DNA of 64,000 nucleotides from Sphingomonas sp. JC676 (GTDB lineage: Bacteria; Pseudomonadota; Alphaproteobacteria; Sphingomonadales; Sphingomonadaceae). Under the pieces are notes generated by a model. It saw nothing but the letters and a program-made list of their open reading frames with translations, searched no databases and was not told where the DNA came from. The stretch is from positions 62,001-126,000 of the forward strand of contig NZ_JACTGR010000001.1 in assembly GCF_014489075.1 (NCBI RefSeq), given 5' to 3'. Position numbers and translations under genes: made by a program. The number at the start of each line of letters is the position of its first letter. Position 1 is the stretch's first letter. This document shows, in pieces, positions 1-12,709 of this stretch.

Positions 1-1
1 G

Positions 2-4186
<4,185 letters not shown>

Positions 4187-4190
4187 GCCG

Positions 4191-6275
4191 ATGTCTCCCA
4201 ATCCCGATGCCATCCTGACCGAGGCCGAAACCACCGTGGCGGGTCAGGTCCCCCCGGCGGTTGCCGGACCCGACATCGATCGACCCCGCGTGCTCGTCGT
4301 CGACGACGACGAGCGCAATCTCCTCGCGATCACCACTGTCATCGAGGATGTCGCCGAGGTCGTCGTGGCAAACTCGGGCGAAGAAGCGCTTCGCCAGCTG
4401 CTCAAGCACGAATTCGCGGTGATCCTGCTCGACGTCTACATGCCAGGTATCGACGGCTACGAAACCGCGGGCCTGATCCGGGCGCGCGAGCAGACCAAGC
4501 GCGTTCCGATCATCTTTCTGTCGGCGGTCAACAAGGAGACCGAGCACCTGCTGCACGGCTATGCGATGGGCGCGGTCGACTATGTCTTCAAGCCGGTCGA
4601 GCCGGCGGTGCTGCGTTCCAAGGTCGCCGTGTTTGTCGACCTCTTCACCATGACGAAGGAGATTCAGCGCAAGGCGCTCCAAGAGCAGCGGCTGCTCGAC
4701 GCCAATCTGCGCGCCAATGCCGAGCGGCTGCAGGTCGAACAGAAATTGCGCCTCGCCGAGCAGCGTCAGGCGGCGATTATCGAATCGCTGCCGATCATCC
4801 TCTATCTCGAGGACCTGACCGCGGAGCCGCGCGTTCCCAAATATGTAAGCGGCGCATTCGAGACAATGACGGGCTTCAGTTTCGAGGCGGTCCAGACGTC
4901 ACCCGACCTCTGGGCCACACGCTTGCATCCCGACGACCGCGACCGTGTGGTCAGGTCACTCGCCGAAAGGCGCGCCGGCCGCTCCCTTTCGGTCGAGTAT
5001 CGCTGGCAGTGCGCCGATGGCGCTTATCGCCATTTTCTCGACCAGGCCGTCATCGTGCAGGACAGCGCCGGCAACCCCGTCGAGCTGGCGGGCACGTTGC
5101 TGGACGTCTCCGAACGGAGGGAGCTGGAGGACCAGCTCAACCAGATCCGCAAAATGGATGCCATCGGCCAGCTCACGGGCGGCATCGCGCACGACTTCAA
5201 CAATCTGCTTGCGGCGGTGCTTGGTGGCCTCGGCCTGCTCGAGCGGCGCGTTCCGCTCGACGAGGCAAACCGCAAGGTACTCGAGATGGCCCGGCACGCC
5301 GCCGATCAGGGAGCCGAGCTGGTCAAGCATCTGCTTGCATTCTCGCGGCGCCAGAAACTCGAGCCGGCACCTGTCGATATCGCCGACCTGGCGATATCGG
5401 TTTCCAACTTGCTTAGCCACACTTTGGGCGGGCTGGTCGAGCTATCCTGGCACTGCGATCCCGGTATTGGCAAAGCCTATGCCGACGCGGCGCAGCTGGA
5501 ACTGGCGCTGATGAATCTCATCATCAACGCCCGCGACGCCATGCCGGAAGGCGGTGCGGTCAGCGTGCATGCGGCGGACCGCCATGTCACCGAAGTGGAA
5601 CCCGATGGTGGGCTCCGGAGCGGCGACTATGTCGTGCTCACCGTCGCCGACACCGGCTGCGGCATCGCGCCGGAACTGCTAGATCAGGTGCTCGAGCCCT
5701 TCTTCACCACCAAGGCTATCGGCAAGGGAACCGGGCTTGGTCTGAGCATGGTCTATGGATTCGCGCAGCAATCCGGTGGCGCGATGCGGATCCGGAGCGA
5801 AGTGGGTGTCGGTTCGCAGGTTGAGCTATGGCTTCCCGTCGCGCCCGTCGATGAGAAGCCGCCGCAGGCGCCCGTTTCCCCAGCGACGGTCGACGGCGCG
5901 GAGGCACCGGCTGTGAGGATGCGCATCCTGCTGGTCGACGACCATGACGCCGTACGCGCAACGACCGCCGCCATGCTGGAGGATCTGGGTCATAGTGTCG
6001 CCCAGGCCAATGACGGTTCGATCGCGCTCGAAATGGTCACCCAGGCGCCTTTCGAATTCGACCTGATCCTCAGTGACTATGCCATGCCACGCCTGTCGGG
6101 CGCTGAGCTGATCCGACAATTGCGGGACATTCGTCCCGGCCTTCGTGCCGTGATCATAACGGGGTATGCAGAGCCCGATGCTGCATTGATGCGCGGACTG
6201 GACGCACCCGTGCTTACGAAACCGTTCACGCCGGGCCAGCTCATGGCATTGCTGACTAAGGCCGCAGCGTCCTGA
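4191..6275 (+). CDS. REC-PAS-histidine kinase-REC hybrid signalling protein
   Basis: A 694-residue soluble protein. An N-terminal receiver domain (about residues 33-150) has VVDDDE and phospho-Asp at about 81 in [12 protein letters not shown] short coiled coil and a PAS domain (about 190-310) follow. The kinase core has its His at about 333 in a [10 protein letters not shown] motif, typical of NtrB-like kinases, and an HATPase domain with GKGTGLGLS. The C-terminal receiver has Asp at about 629 (LSDYAMP) and Lys in TKPFTP. The protein can thus receive a phosphoryl group at its N-terminus and pass one to its own C-terminal receiver. It begins 4 bp after the HAMP-array kinase, so the N-terminal receiver is a plausible target of that kinase; this pairing is inferred from position. 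No DNA-binding output domain is present. Confidence 0.92.
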   Translation: MSPNPDAILTEAETTVAGQVPPAVAGPDIDRPRVLVVDDDERNLLAITTVIEDVAEVVVANSGEEALRQLLKHEFAVILLDVYMPGIDGYETAGLIRAREQTKRVPIIFLSAVNKETEHLLHGYAMGAVDYVFKPVEPAVLRSKVAVFVDLFTMTKEIQRKALQEQRLLDANLRANAERLQVEQKLRLAEQRQAAIIESLPIILYLEDLTAEPRVPKYVSGAFETMTGFSFEAVQTSPDLWATRLHPDDRDRVVRSLAERRAGRSLSVEYRWQCADGAYRHFLDQAVIVQDSAGNPVELAGTLLDVSERRELEDQLNQIRKMDAIGQLTGGIAHDFNNLLAAVLGGLGLLERRVPLDEANRKVLEMARHAADQGAELVKHLLAFSRRQKLEPAPVDIADLAISVSNLLSHTLGGLVELSWHCDPGIGKAYADAAQLELALMNLIINARDAMPEGGAVSVHAADRHVTEVEPDGGLRSGDYVVLTVADTGCGIAPELLDQVLEPFFTTKAIGKGTGLGLSMVYGFAQQSGGAMRIRSEVGVGSQVELWLPVAPVDEKPPQAPVSPATVDGAEAPAVRMRILLVDDHDAVRATTAAMLEDLGHSVAQANDGSIALEMVTQAPFEFDLILSDYAMPRLSGAELIRQLRDIRPGLRAVIITGYAEPDAALMRGLDAPVLTKPFTPGQLMALLTKAAAS

Positions 6276-6607
6276 TCGGCGACCCTCTCGGTCGCGCCAA
6301 GCGCGCCGCATGCAGGGGATGCTCTGCGGTTGGATAGCACCTCCATCTCCCGCCGCGCCCTTGCGGCACCTTCCCTGATTCCGTCATGAAGAAGACGCTC
6401 CGCGTAAGACATCGGGGACGATGTCGGCCCGAATAACGCAAACGTTGTTCACCTCACCTTTAGACGGCCATCACGACAAATCCCTGACGAATGTCGAAAC
6501 ACCAGGCATCCTTTCGCTATAGTTACTGAAAATTGACCTAAACACATCATCCGGTGTTCACGATATTCGGTCTAGCTGGAGGATAGCTCCGTCCGGATTG
6601 GCCTGCC
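6276..6607. other. Intergenic region with a short inverted repeat
   Basis: These 332 bp hold no credible gene. A weak hairpin (GCGACC/GGTCGC, 6279-6295) follows the kinase stop but has no T-tract. At 6408-6425 there is a perfect inverted repeat, GACATCG-GGGA-CGATGTC, of operator or hairpin size. The last 150 bp are clearly more AT-rich than their surroundings and probably contain the promoter of the GGDEF-EAL gene; no consensus could be assigned. Confidence 0.5.
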
Positions 6608-8572
6608 GTGCTTGACCTTCAAAACATCATTCTGGAGATGATAGCAAAGGGAAGCCCTCTTGCGTCGACCACCGACCGGCTCTGCTCTCAGGTCGAGGCT
6701 TTGCTGCCGGACGTCATCTGCTCGGTTCTGACAGTAGATCGTGCCCGTCTCCTGCACCCGCTCTCGGCGCCAAGTCTGCCGGCCGATTACTCTGCCGCGC
6801 TGGATGGCATTGCGATAGGACCGGACGTCGGTTCCTGTGGCACTTCGGCCTATTTGCGGACGCCGGTCGCCGTCACAGACATCGCGAACGACGCGAAATG
6901 GGCGGAGTTCAAGCACCATGCGTCGCAGCTGGGACTGAAAGCCTGTTGGTCGAGCCCGATTTTCGGTGCGAACGGCACGGTTCTCGGGACCTTCGCCTTC
7001 TACTATCGGGAGCGGCGCGGCCCCACCGACGTGGAGAGGGAGGTCGTTGCCACGTGCACCCACCTTTGCGCGATCGCCATGGAGCGCCACGATCGCGCAC
7101 TCGAGCACGAGCGCAAGGCCAATATTGACGAGCTTACCGGTCTCCTCAACCGCGCCTCCTTCAATCGGGCGCTTGCCAGCCTGCCGTGCGACGTGCCGGC
7201 TGCCTGGGCCATCATGGTCCTCGACCTCGATAATCTGAAAGTGACCAACGACACTTTCGGGCATCATGTAGGGGACGCGCTTCTGCGGGAGGTGGCATCT
7301 CGTCTGGCGATCAACGCGGTGCCGGCCAAGGCCTTCCGGATCGGGGGCGACGAATTTGCGGTCATCCTGCAGGCGCCCGAAGCGCTTCGCGACATCTTCG
7401 GTACCGCCCAAGAACTCCTCGACTGCCTGGTCGAGCCCGCTTTGTGCGCCGGACACCTTATCGCGCCTCAGGCAACCATCGGCGGCGCCGTGCTGGCGCA
7501 TGGCGATGCCACCCCCGACAGCGTGCGGCAGAATGCCGATTTTGCCCTGTACCACGCCAAGGAAACCGGCAGGGGCGGATTTGTCCGCTACTGGCCCGGC
7601 ATCGGAACGGCGATCACCAAACGACTCACCGCCATCCGGGACCTAGGAGCAGCGCTGCGCGAGGATAGGGTCGAGGCATATTATCAGCCGATCGTCCGTC
7701 TCGACACGCGCGAGATCGTCGGGGTCGAGGCGCTGTGCCGCATCATCACACCTGCCGGCGACGTGATTCCCGCCGCGGCGTTCAGTGACGCGACGTCAGA
7801 CGCGCAGATCGCCTGCGCGCTTACCGAGTGCATGCTTGGCCGCATCGTCGCAGACCTGCGAAACTGGCTTGATCTCGGGATACCCATCCAGCATGTCGGG
7901 CTGAATGTTTCTTACGCCGACGTTCACCGCGGCAAACTCGGCGGTCAGCTGAGCGCCGCGTTCGCGGCGGCGGATGTGCCGCTGAAGCATCTCATCGTCG
8001 AGATCACCGAGAACGTCTATATGGGGCGCCGGGACCATGTCATTGCGCGCGAGATCAAGGCGATGCGCGCGCTCGGCCTCCGCGTGGCGCTCGACGACTT
8101 CGGAACTGGCTTCGCATCGCTGACGCATCTGCTGACCGTCCCAGTCGATATCTTGAAAATCGACAAGAGCTTTGTCGACAACCTCTCTCCCGGAACCCCG
8201 AGTAGTGTTATCGTCGAGGGGCTTCAGGGCATAGCCAACAAGCTCGGCATCCGTGTCGTTGCGGAAGGGATCGAGACCGAGAGCCAGGCGGCCCAGCTCG
8301 CCGCCTTTGGCTGTCTTCTCGGACAAGGCTATTTGTTTTCGCCAGCGGTGGATCGGGACGCGATGACCGATTTTCTGCTTCGCCTCGCTCAGCCCTCCGC
8401 CGAGACAGCCCGTGGCGCCGCTCGTCTTACTCGCCGGCGCGCAGGTAGCGCGGATGATGCGACGCGCTGGATAGCGGCCGCGGGCCCAGGGCCCACCAAC
8501 CCCGGACCCGTCGCATCAATGGCAGCCCGGGGGTCGCGCAAATATCCCCCTGCGTGTCGTCTCGTCCGGTGA
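6608..8572 (+). CDS. GAF-GGDEF-EAL cyclic-di-GMP turnover protein
   Basis: A 654-residue protein without membrane segments. The N-terminal GAF domain (about residues 15-165) contains PDVGSCGTSAY, usual in this GAF subgroup. The GGDEF domain has an intact RIGGDEF motif, so diguanylate cyclase activity is possible; no RxxD inhibitory site is seen five residues upstream. The EAL domain keeps VEALCR, the Asn of LNVSY, EITE, DDFGTG, the Lys of LKIDKSF and AEGIE, all expected in active phosphodiesterases. The last 60 residues are low complexity. The start is GTG; a GGAGG lies rather far upstream (about 25 nt), so the exact start is uncertain, with an ATG at 6638 as alternative. With both motifs intact it may switch between making and degrading c-di-GMP under GAF control; the ligand is unknown. 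Confidence 0.92.
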   Translation: MLDLQNIILEMIAKGSPLASTTDRLCSQVEALLPDVICSVLTVDRARLLHPLSAPSLPADYSAALDGIAIGPDVGSCGTSAYLRTPVAVTDIANDAKWAEFKHHASQLGLKACWSSPIFGANGTVLGTFAFYYRERRGPTDVEREVVATCTHLCAIAMERHDRALEHERKANIDELTGLLNRASFNRALASLPCDVPAAWAIMVLDLDNLKVTNDTFGHHVGDALLREVASRLAINAVPAKAFRIGGDEFAVILQAPEALRDIFGTAQELLDCLVEPALCAGHLIAPQATIGGAVLAHGDATPDSVRQNADFALYHAKETGRGGFVRYWPGIGTAITKRLTAIRDLGAALREDRVEAYYQPIVRLDTREIVGVEALCRIITPAGDVIPAAAFSDATSDAQIACALTECMLGRIVADLRNWLDLGIPIQHVGLNVSYADVHRGKLGGQLSAAFAAADVPLKHLIVEITENVYMGRRDHVIAREIKAMRALGLRVALDDFGTGFASLTHLLTVPVDILKIDKSFVDNLSPGTPSSVIVEGLQGIANKLGIRVVAEGIETESQAAQLAAFGCLLGQGYLFSPAVDRDAMTDFLLRLAQPSAETARGAARLTRRRAGSADDATRWIAAAGPGPTNPGPVASMAARGSRKYPPACRLVR

Positions 8573-8754
8573 GGCAGACTCGGCCTCCACATCACGCATA
8601 TTTCGAAGGCGATATCTCAGACGTCGAGAATCGGGGAGGCGGTCTAGTCCGTCATCAACAGTCGGGGGATTTCGCCAAGCAGCTCTCGGGCGAGGAAACC
8701 GATCTTGACCGAAGCCGCGGCGCGGCGCGCCCATGCACGGGGCCCGGCCGATGC

Positions 8755-9116
8755 AGACAGCGCCAGCTTGAGGCGTGCCGCGACGCCCTGCTTGTCGCGC
8801 AGGACGCTTATTGGGCGACCCAGACCGACGCGCTGCTGAAGTCCGCACCGGCCTGGCGTTCTGCCGGGATGGGCGACGAGGCGGCTGCGATCGCCGCGTT
8901 GACCGTCGCAGCGGAAGGAAAAGACAGGCTCGAAAAGCTTCCCTTCACGCCCGGCCCGATCGTGCCCGCGCGCGAGTAATTGGGGAGCTCTATCTCTCGA
9001 TCGGGAAGCCCAGGGAGGCGCTGCAGGCCTTCGATGCCACCTTGGCTCTCGCTCCTGGAAGACTGGGCGCGTTGCGCGGCAAGGCCGAGGCCGAGCGCCG
9101 TGTGCGCAGCCATTGA
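8755..9116 (+). pseudogene. Remnant of a TPR protein, broken by a one-base deletion
   Basis: The frame up to 8976 reads ...EKLPFTPGPIVPARE and then hits TAA. The next frame over continues with the conserved ending GELYLSIGKPREALQAFD, a TPR helix pair, and stops at 9116. Adding one base after 8976 restores the reading E-L-I-G-E-L-Y, so a single-base loss explains the stop. The block before the lesion resembles the C-terminal region of alphaproteobacterial TPR proteins (KxPxTPGxIxPARELxGxMLLxLGxP), recognised from memory. Upstream of about 8755 no matching N-terminal part is seen, so the gene is also truncated. A sequencing error could explain the frameshift but not the missing 5' part. Confidence 0.6.
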
Positions 9117-9255
9117 ACGGAGGACGCCGCACGATCAACCGGCTGAACCACCAGGATCGGCGCGGGTTATAGGCGCCGGGTGGCCTGACCGAAGGCCACG
9201 ACCGGTGCTGCGCATCATAAGCTGTCGCCGGCGGCCCCGGTGTGGAAAGGGTAGA

Positions 9256-9510
9256 ATGGAAGGTACCGAATTCCGAGCGGGACGGGCCGAGGGGGTCCGT
9301 GATGCGTGGGCGATCATCGAGGCTCTGATTGCAGGAGAGCAACTCAAACTCGATTTGCCGGCATCCTATGGTACGCGCAGTGCCCGGCGCACGCGGTGGC
9401 AGGCATACCGCAACGCCGCCTCCAGACTGCGGACGATCCTTAATCGAATGACGCGGTCGACTCCCAACTCGGCTGTAAACGAAGCGAAGCTGAAACGGAT
9501 GGGCCAGTAG
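9256..9510 (+). CDS. Small basic hypothetical protein
   Basis: An 84-residue protein, preceded by a purine-rich stretch (GGAAAGGG) 5-6 nt before the ATG. It is rich in Arg and Ala with predicted helices (VRDAWAIIEALIAGEQLKLDLP). There is no signal peptide, membrane segment or cysteine motif. The composition differs from the debris on both sides and the reading frame is intact. I do not recognise a family. It lies between two gene remnants, so it could itself be a relic; coding status rests on the ribosome site and the protein-like sequence only. Confidence 0.45.
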   Translation: MEGTEFRAGRAEGVRDAWAIIEALIAGEQLKLDLPASYGTRSARRTRWQAYRNAASRLRTILNRMTRSTPNSAVNEAKLKRMGQ

Positions 9511-9682
9511 TTCCGGCAGCTGCATGAAATCCATATGTCTGCGTATGGATCGTCCGCGGCAGGCACGCCCGAACGGTCACGCATACTTCGCTCCTGCGCC
9601 CTCTCGGTGACATGCATCGCCTGGATATCGGACCATGCCGCAGCGGTGCCGCCGTTCGGCGGGCGAAACCCGGGCCGGATGT

Positions 9683-9838
9683 TCAGATCCGGCCGAGCAC
9701 CAGCAAGATGATGAGGATAACGACAATGAGTCCAAGACCGCCCGAGGGCCCATAGCCCCAGCTCCGGCTGTGCCCCCAGGTGGGAAGCGCGCCGACCAGC
9801 GCCAAGACGAGAATGATGATGAGGATTGTGCCGAGCAT
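9683..9838 (-). CDS. DUF3309 membrane microprotein
   Basis: A 51-residue protein, MLGTILIIILVLALVGALP then WGHSRSWGYGPSGG then a second hydrophobic stretch ending in LLVLGRI. Two membrane segments flanking a Trp-Gly-His-Ser motif and a Gly-rich turn are diagnostic of DUF3309, a family common in alphaproteobacteria and of unknown function. A ribosome site (AAGGAG) stands 7 nt before the ATG. A perfect GGAAC-N16-CGTT element lies 29 nt upstream of the start, implying general-stress (sigma EcfG) control. Confidence 0.85.
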   Translation of the reverse strand: MLGTILIIILVLALVGALPTWGHSRSWGYGPSGGLGLIVVILIILLVLGRI

Positions 9839-9867
9839 TGTTGGGCTCCTTGTGGATACGGAATTCC

Positions 9868-9892
9868 AACGATTGCAGGAATTTGGTGTTCC
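9868..9892 (-). promoter_or_regulatory. Sigma-EcfG-type promoter of the DUF3309 gene
   Basis: On the minus strand the sequence reads GGAAC (9892-9888), a 16-base spacer, then CGTT (9871-9868). This matches the alphaproteobacterial general-stress consensus GGAAC-N16/17-CGTT exactly. The -10 element ends 29 bp before the start codon. Its position before an intact gene makes a chance match unlikely. Confidence 0.75.
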
Positions 9893-10116
9893 TTGACCGG
9901 GCGCCGGCTGCCTTGTCGTTCGTCATCGAACGGCCGACGATCGCGATCGAGCGTCGGGGCCTTACGCCGCTGCGTGGGTTCCGTTGCCGTCCCTGACAAT
10001 GGGGTGAGGGGCGTCCAATCTGGTTCCGTGGGCCGTTCGCCGCCGAATTAGCCGGTCCCGCCATCGTCTCGGGGGGAGGGAGGGGCAGGGACCGGCACCC
10101 CCTAAGGAGCAAGCAG

Positions 10117-10325
10117 ATGAAACTCGACTTCATGGCGCTGGGCAACCTGTCCATCGACAGGACGAACATGCGGCACGACAGGATGCCCGACGTGACCGAC
10201 TTGTTGCGGACGGTGCGCAAGCGCGGCATCCTTCAGATCCTGCTGGCCCGTGCCGTGCCGTCGCCGGGCGTTCGAGATCGTTGTGCCTCGCCGCTTCCAC
10301 GCGCCGTGCTCTCGTCGCAAAGGGC
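10117..10325 (+). pseudogene. ParB/RepB-like N-terminal domain, frameshifted remnant
   Basis: A good ribosome site (AAGGAG) precedes ATG 10117. The first 45 residues (KLDFMALGNLSIDRTNMRH, then PDVTDLLRTVRKRGILQ) match the start of plasmid-type ParB/RepB nuclease domains as I remember them. After about 10255 the homology moves to another frame: from 10271 it reads FEIVVPRRFHA, the counterpart of the conserved FEIVAGRRRFHA. No helix-turn-helix or C-terminal part follows; an opposite-strand gene begins at 10351. So an insertion or deletion plus a large 3' loss destroyed it. Intact relatives act in plasmid partition or regulation, suggesting that plasmid or integrative-element DNA once lay here. 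Confidence 0.6.
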
Positions 10326-10350
10326 GCCGGGCCGATGGCCGTCGCTGGCC

Positions 10351-10566
10351 TCAGAGGTGGTTACGACGCGTGACCAGCTTTTCGCCATAGCAGATCGAGC
10401 ATATGTCGCGCCGCCGCTCGAACCTGTCCGAGCCGGCGAGCTCGCGGGTTTTCTGATTGGCATATTCGCGCGACGACAGGTCGAGCTTCTCGGTCACGCA
10501 ATCGTCGCAGATCGGGGCGGGCGCGAGGCGCGTTATCAGCGCGCGCACCCGGTCGAGCGCGCTCAT
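10351..10566 (-). CDS. Small protein with two CxxC motifs (zinc-ribbon-like)
   Basis: A 71-residue protein. CDDC near residue 20 and CSIC near residue 58 could together bind one zinc. The ends are charged (RVRALITRLAPAP and GEKLVTRRNHL). The ATG overlaps the stop of the preceding minus-strand frame as ATGA, and an AGGAA run abuts it. No family recognised. Candidate roles are zinc storage or nucleic-acid binding, but nothing in the sequence decides. It lies 3' of the ParB remnant on the opposite strand. Confidence 0.55.
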   Translation of the reverse strand: MSALDRVRALITRLAPAPICDDCVTEKLDLSSREYANQKTRELAGSDRFERRRDICSICYGEKLVTRRNHL

Positions 10567-10772
10567 TTCCTGTTTTCGATCTTGGGGCGCCGGCCGGCTC
10601 CAGACAGCCTCGGTTCGATCATTTCCACGCGCTGCGAATAGGCGACGTCCACGGTTCGCGCAATCGAGGTGGCCGCCCCGACTCCGATGTGCGGCAGGTG
10701 GACGCGAGAGTCGCATTCCTGCACACGGTAGAGCGAGGAACCCGATTTTGCCTTGCCCGTTTTGGCCGGCAT
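10563..10772 (-). CDS. Hypothetical protein, weakly supported
   Basis: A 69-residue reading frame (MPAKTGKAKSG ... RRPKIENRK) with GAGG 6 nt before the ATG and a 4-bp stop/start overlap with the zinc-ribbon-like gene. The overlap and ribosome site argue for translation. Against it, its first 12 codons cover a perfect sigma-EcfG-type promoter that reads the other way, and the protein is basic, low in hydrophobic residues and unrecognised. It may be a leader segment of the downstream gene rather than a functional protein. Confidence 0.35.
   Translation of the reverse strand: MPAKTGKAKSGSSLYRVQECDSRVHLPHIGVGAATSIARTVDVAYSQRVEMIEPRLSGAGRRPKIENRK
10737..10761 (+). promoter_or_regulatory. Sigma-EcfG-type promoter, plus strand
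   Basis: GGAAC (10737-10741), 16 bases, CGTT (10758-10761): an exact consensus match. It faces the small helical gene that follows. Transcription would start near 10768-10770, almost at the ATG codons at 10771 and 10774, so the mRNA would be leaderless or translation starts further in, at ATG 10813. Confidence 0.6.
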
Positions 10773-10956
10773 GATGTCCTCGCCGCGTTCGCGTAACCGT
10801 GCCCTCAACCTAATGCGACAGGCAGCGAATTGCAGGACGCTCGCGTTTCGCGAGCGCTCCGCTGAATTCGCCTCCCAGCTGATCGAGGAGGCGAACAAGC
10901 TGACCGTGCGTGCCCAGGAGTTGCTGGCCGCCGACCAACAGCCATCGAATAGCTAG
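10771..10956 (+). CDS. Small helical protein behind a stress promoter
   Basis: From ATG 10771 the protein has 61 residues; ATG 10813 would give 47. The C-terminal part (RQAANCRTLAFRERSAEFASQ, then LIEEANKLTVRAQELLA) is one long amphipathic helix of a type I associate with short alphaproteobacterial stress proteins; this resemblance is from memory only. A perfect sigma-EcfG promoter match ends 10 bp before the first ATG. There is no Shine-Dalgarno before any of the possible starts. Function unknown. Confidence 0.5.
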   Translation: MMSSPRSRNRALNLMRQAANCRTLAFRERSAEFASQLIEEANKLTVRAQELLAADQQPSNS

Positions 10957-11022
10957 CTTGCCCGCATCGGGTTTTGAAAAGACCAAAGCCGTCGGGCGGG
11001 CAGGGGCCTCGACCAGGTACGC

Positions 11023-11214
11023 CTAGGCCAATTCCAGTCCCCGGCGCTCGACAGGCACGGACTCGGCGCCTTTGGCGCGGCGCTGATATTCCGCGGCGAG
11101 TTTCAGATGCACCAGCGCCGCGCATCGCATCGTGCATCTTTCGGCCATGGCGAGTTCCTGCAGGGCACGCCGCGCGAAATACACCCGGTCTTCGATGCTG
11201 TTCTGGCCGGACAT
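11023..11214 (-). CDS. Small helical hypothetical protein
   Basis: A 63-residue protein starting MSGQNSIEDRVYFARR, chosen over an ATG four codons earlier because GGAGGAG stands 4-8 nt before it. It is mostly helix with Ala, Glu, Arg and Met, and has two Cys (MAERCTMRCAAL). No domain recognised. Like its neighbour on the other strand it is short, helical and charged. A near-match to the stress promoter lies 46 bp upstream (see 11261-11285). Confidence 0.55.
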   Translation of the reverse strand: MSGQNSIEDRVYFARRALQELAMAERCTMRCAALVHLKLAAEYQRRAKGAESVPVERRGLELA

Positions 11215-11226
11215 GGTCTCCTCCAA

Positions 11227-11454
11227 GGCGACCTGTGCCCCCTCGACCTCGTAGAGCTATAACGCAGCAATACCTTCCGGGTTTCGCAGGTGGAGGGGAG
11301 GCTCGCCTTGGATCTTCCCGGTGTGGCGGCAGGCGTCGCGCCTGTGCAAGGCCGGCGGCCCCTCCATTTGCTTGCACAAATCGGTTCCTCCTCCGCTGTT
11401 TCGCGGTGTCTGCGCTCCCGTTCCGGTAGCCCCGACGGCCGCGCTAGCTGACCT
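11227..11454. promoter_or_regulatory. Spacer containing a degenerate sigma-EcfG-like promoter
   Basis: No gene is seen in this spacer. On the minus strand GAAAC (11285-11281), 16 bases, CGTT (11264-11261) differs from consensus at one position and points at the helical gene starting at 11214. The match is suggestive only. Confidence 0.35.
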
Positions 11455-11949
11455 CTAACCGTCCGCCGCTTTCGGGCTCGCTTGAGGTGCGCGGTCTTCA
11501 AGGCGGTCCAGCAATGGCAGCTGGCTCGGCAGCATCATCGCTCGTGCCTCTCCAATTGTGAACCATCGCGCGGCATCGACTTCCGGAAATGACTGGCGCC
11601 TTCCGCTCCGTGGCGGCCATTCGATCTCGAAGCGGTTGCTGACAATAGCTTCTGCGTCGAGTTCAGCTTCGAGCGCGAACGCCTCGACCAGCTTGCCGCC
11701 CGCCTGACGAACCTCACCAAGGGGAAAGGCTCCCGCTCCGCGCTTCCCCAAGTCGGTGCCAAGTTCCTCGCTTGCCTCGCGCAGCGCGGCGGTGAGGGGA
11801 TCTTCGTCCGGGTCGATCAGGCCTTTGGGGATCTGCCATGCGCCCGTTTGCTTGTTCCGCCAGAAAGGGCCGCCGGGATGGACCAACAGCACCAACAGGA
11901 CAGCCTCGCGGCGATTATAGAGGAGAAGGCCTGCGCTGCGTCGAGACAT
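11455..11949 (-). CDS. NUDIX hydrolase
   Basis: A 164-residue protein. The NUDIX box is complete: Gly of KGLIDPDE, then seven residues, then REASEELGT, matching GX5EX7REUXEEXGU. It should hydrolyse a nucleoside diphosphate linked to another moiety, with Mg2+ on the box glutamates. The N-terminus (SAGLLLYNRR...LLVHPGGPFW) resembles the subgroup acting on NTPs or diadenosine polyphosphates; the substrate is not decided by sequence. It starts 2 bp after the GNAT gene stop and is probably the last gene of a stress-type operon. The downstream end has no clear terminator. Confidence 0.9.
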   Translation of the reverse strand: MSRRSAGLLLYNRREAVLLVLLVHPGGPFWRNKQTGAWQIPKGLIDPDEDPLTAALREASEELGTDLGKRGAGAFPLGEVRQAGGKLVEAFALEAELDAEAIVSNRFEIEWPPRSGRRQSFPEVDAARWFTIGEARAMMLPSQLPLLDRLEDRAPQASPKAADG

Positions 11950-11951
11950 GC

Positions 11952-12281
11952 TTAGCCGGACGTCCGGGCGGCCAGGAGATCCTGTTCCTCCGGATGCCGC
12001 TGAATATAGGCCGCCACGAATTCGCAGAGCGGTACGACCTTGAGGTGCTTCGCTCGCACGTCGGCGAGCGCACCGGCAATGAGGCGGCTGGCGATCCCGC
12101 GCCCTTGGAGCGCTTTAGGGACGACCGTATGCGTGAAGGTGATCGCTCCGTCGCGCCGTTGATAGTCGGAGAACGCTGTTCCCTGCTCGGTGTCCAGTTC
12201 GTAGCGGTTGGCTGCTATGTTGTTCCGCACATCGTCGTTGGGCATGGATTTGGTCCGATCAGCAGCGGTGGGACTTTCCAT
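11952..12281 (-). CDS. Small GNAT-family N-acetyltransferase
   Basis: A 109-residue protein of the short COG2388 type. It shows RYELD near the start, an ITFTHTVVP strand and the acetyl-CoA loop QGRGIASRLI, then VVPLCEFVAAYIQRHPE with the conserved Cys and Tyr of the subgroup. Substrate unknown. The ATG at 12281 shares one base with the upstream stop (TGATG), implying translational coupling; an ATG 12 codons further in is an alternative. Confidence 0.88.
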   Translation of the reverse strand: MESPTAADRTKSMPNDDVRNNIAANRYELDTEQGTAFSDYQRRDGAITFTHTVVPKALQGRGIASRLIAGALADVRAKHLKVVPLCEFVAAYIQRHPEEQDLLAARTSG

Positions 12282-12709
12282 CAGTCGCCGAGGAGGTGGA
12301 GCACGAGGCTGCGCCGATGTGGCCGACGGCGATGCTCGAACAGATAGATGCCTTGCCAGGTACCTAGTGCGAGCCGGCCCCCGATCACCGGGATGGAGAG
12401 CTGCACCTGGGTGAGGGCGGTGCGCAGATGCGCCGGCATGTCATCGGGCCCCTCGTCGTCATGAATATACGCATCGGGGTCCTCGGGCGCGACACGCGTG
12501 AAATAGGCTTCGATATCGGAGCGGACTTCCGGCGCGGCGTTCTCGTTGATCAGAAGCGATGCCGAAGTGTGCTGGCAAAAGACGGTGAGCAGGCCCTCGC
12601 CGAAGCCGGTTTCATCGAGCCACGCCGCAATCGACTGCGTGACTTCGATCAGTCCTTGATGCGATGTCGCAACCTCCACCGTCGTCGTCACCTGCCGCAG
12701 CATCTTCAT
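12281..12709 (-). CDS. yjbQ: YjbQ (UPF0047) family protein
   Basis: A 142-residue protein that fits the family over its full length. Signature parts are FCQHTSASLLINENA, the acidic YIHDDEGPDD followed by MPAH, and GRLALGTWQGIYLFEHR. YjbQ proteins form trimers with a metal-like His/Asp pocket; some show weak thiamine-phosphate-synthase activity, and the physiological role is unsettled. It overlaps the upstream gene by 4 bp (ATGA) and the downstream gene by 1 bp, so it is in the middle of an operon. Confidence 0.92.
   Translation of the reverse strand: MKMLRQVTTTVEVATSHQGLIEVTQSIAAWLDETGFGEGLLTVFCQHTSASLLINENAAPEVRSDIEAYFTRVAPEDPDAYIHDDEGPDDMPAHLRTALTQVQLSIPVIGGRLALGTWQGIYLFEHRRRPHRRSLVLHLLGD

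Noticed and set aside
6279..6295. Terminator after the REC-PAS kinase
   Set aside because: A 6-bp stem without T-tract is too weak to call.
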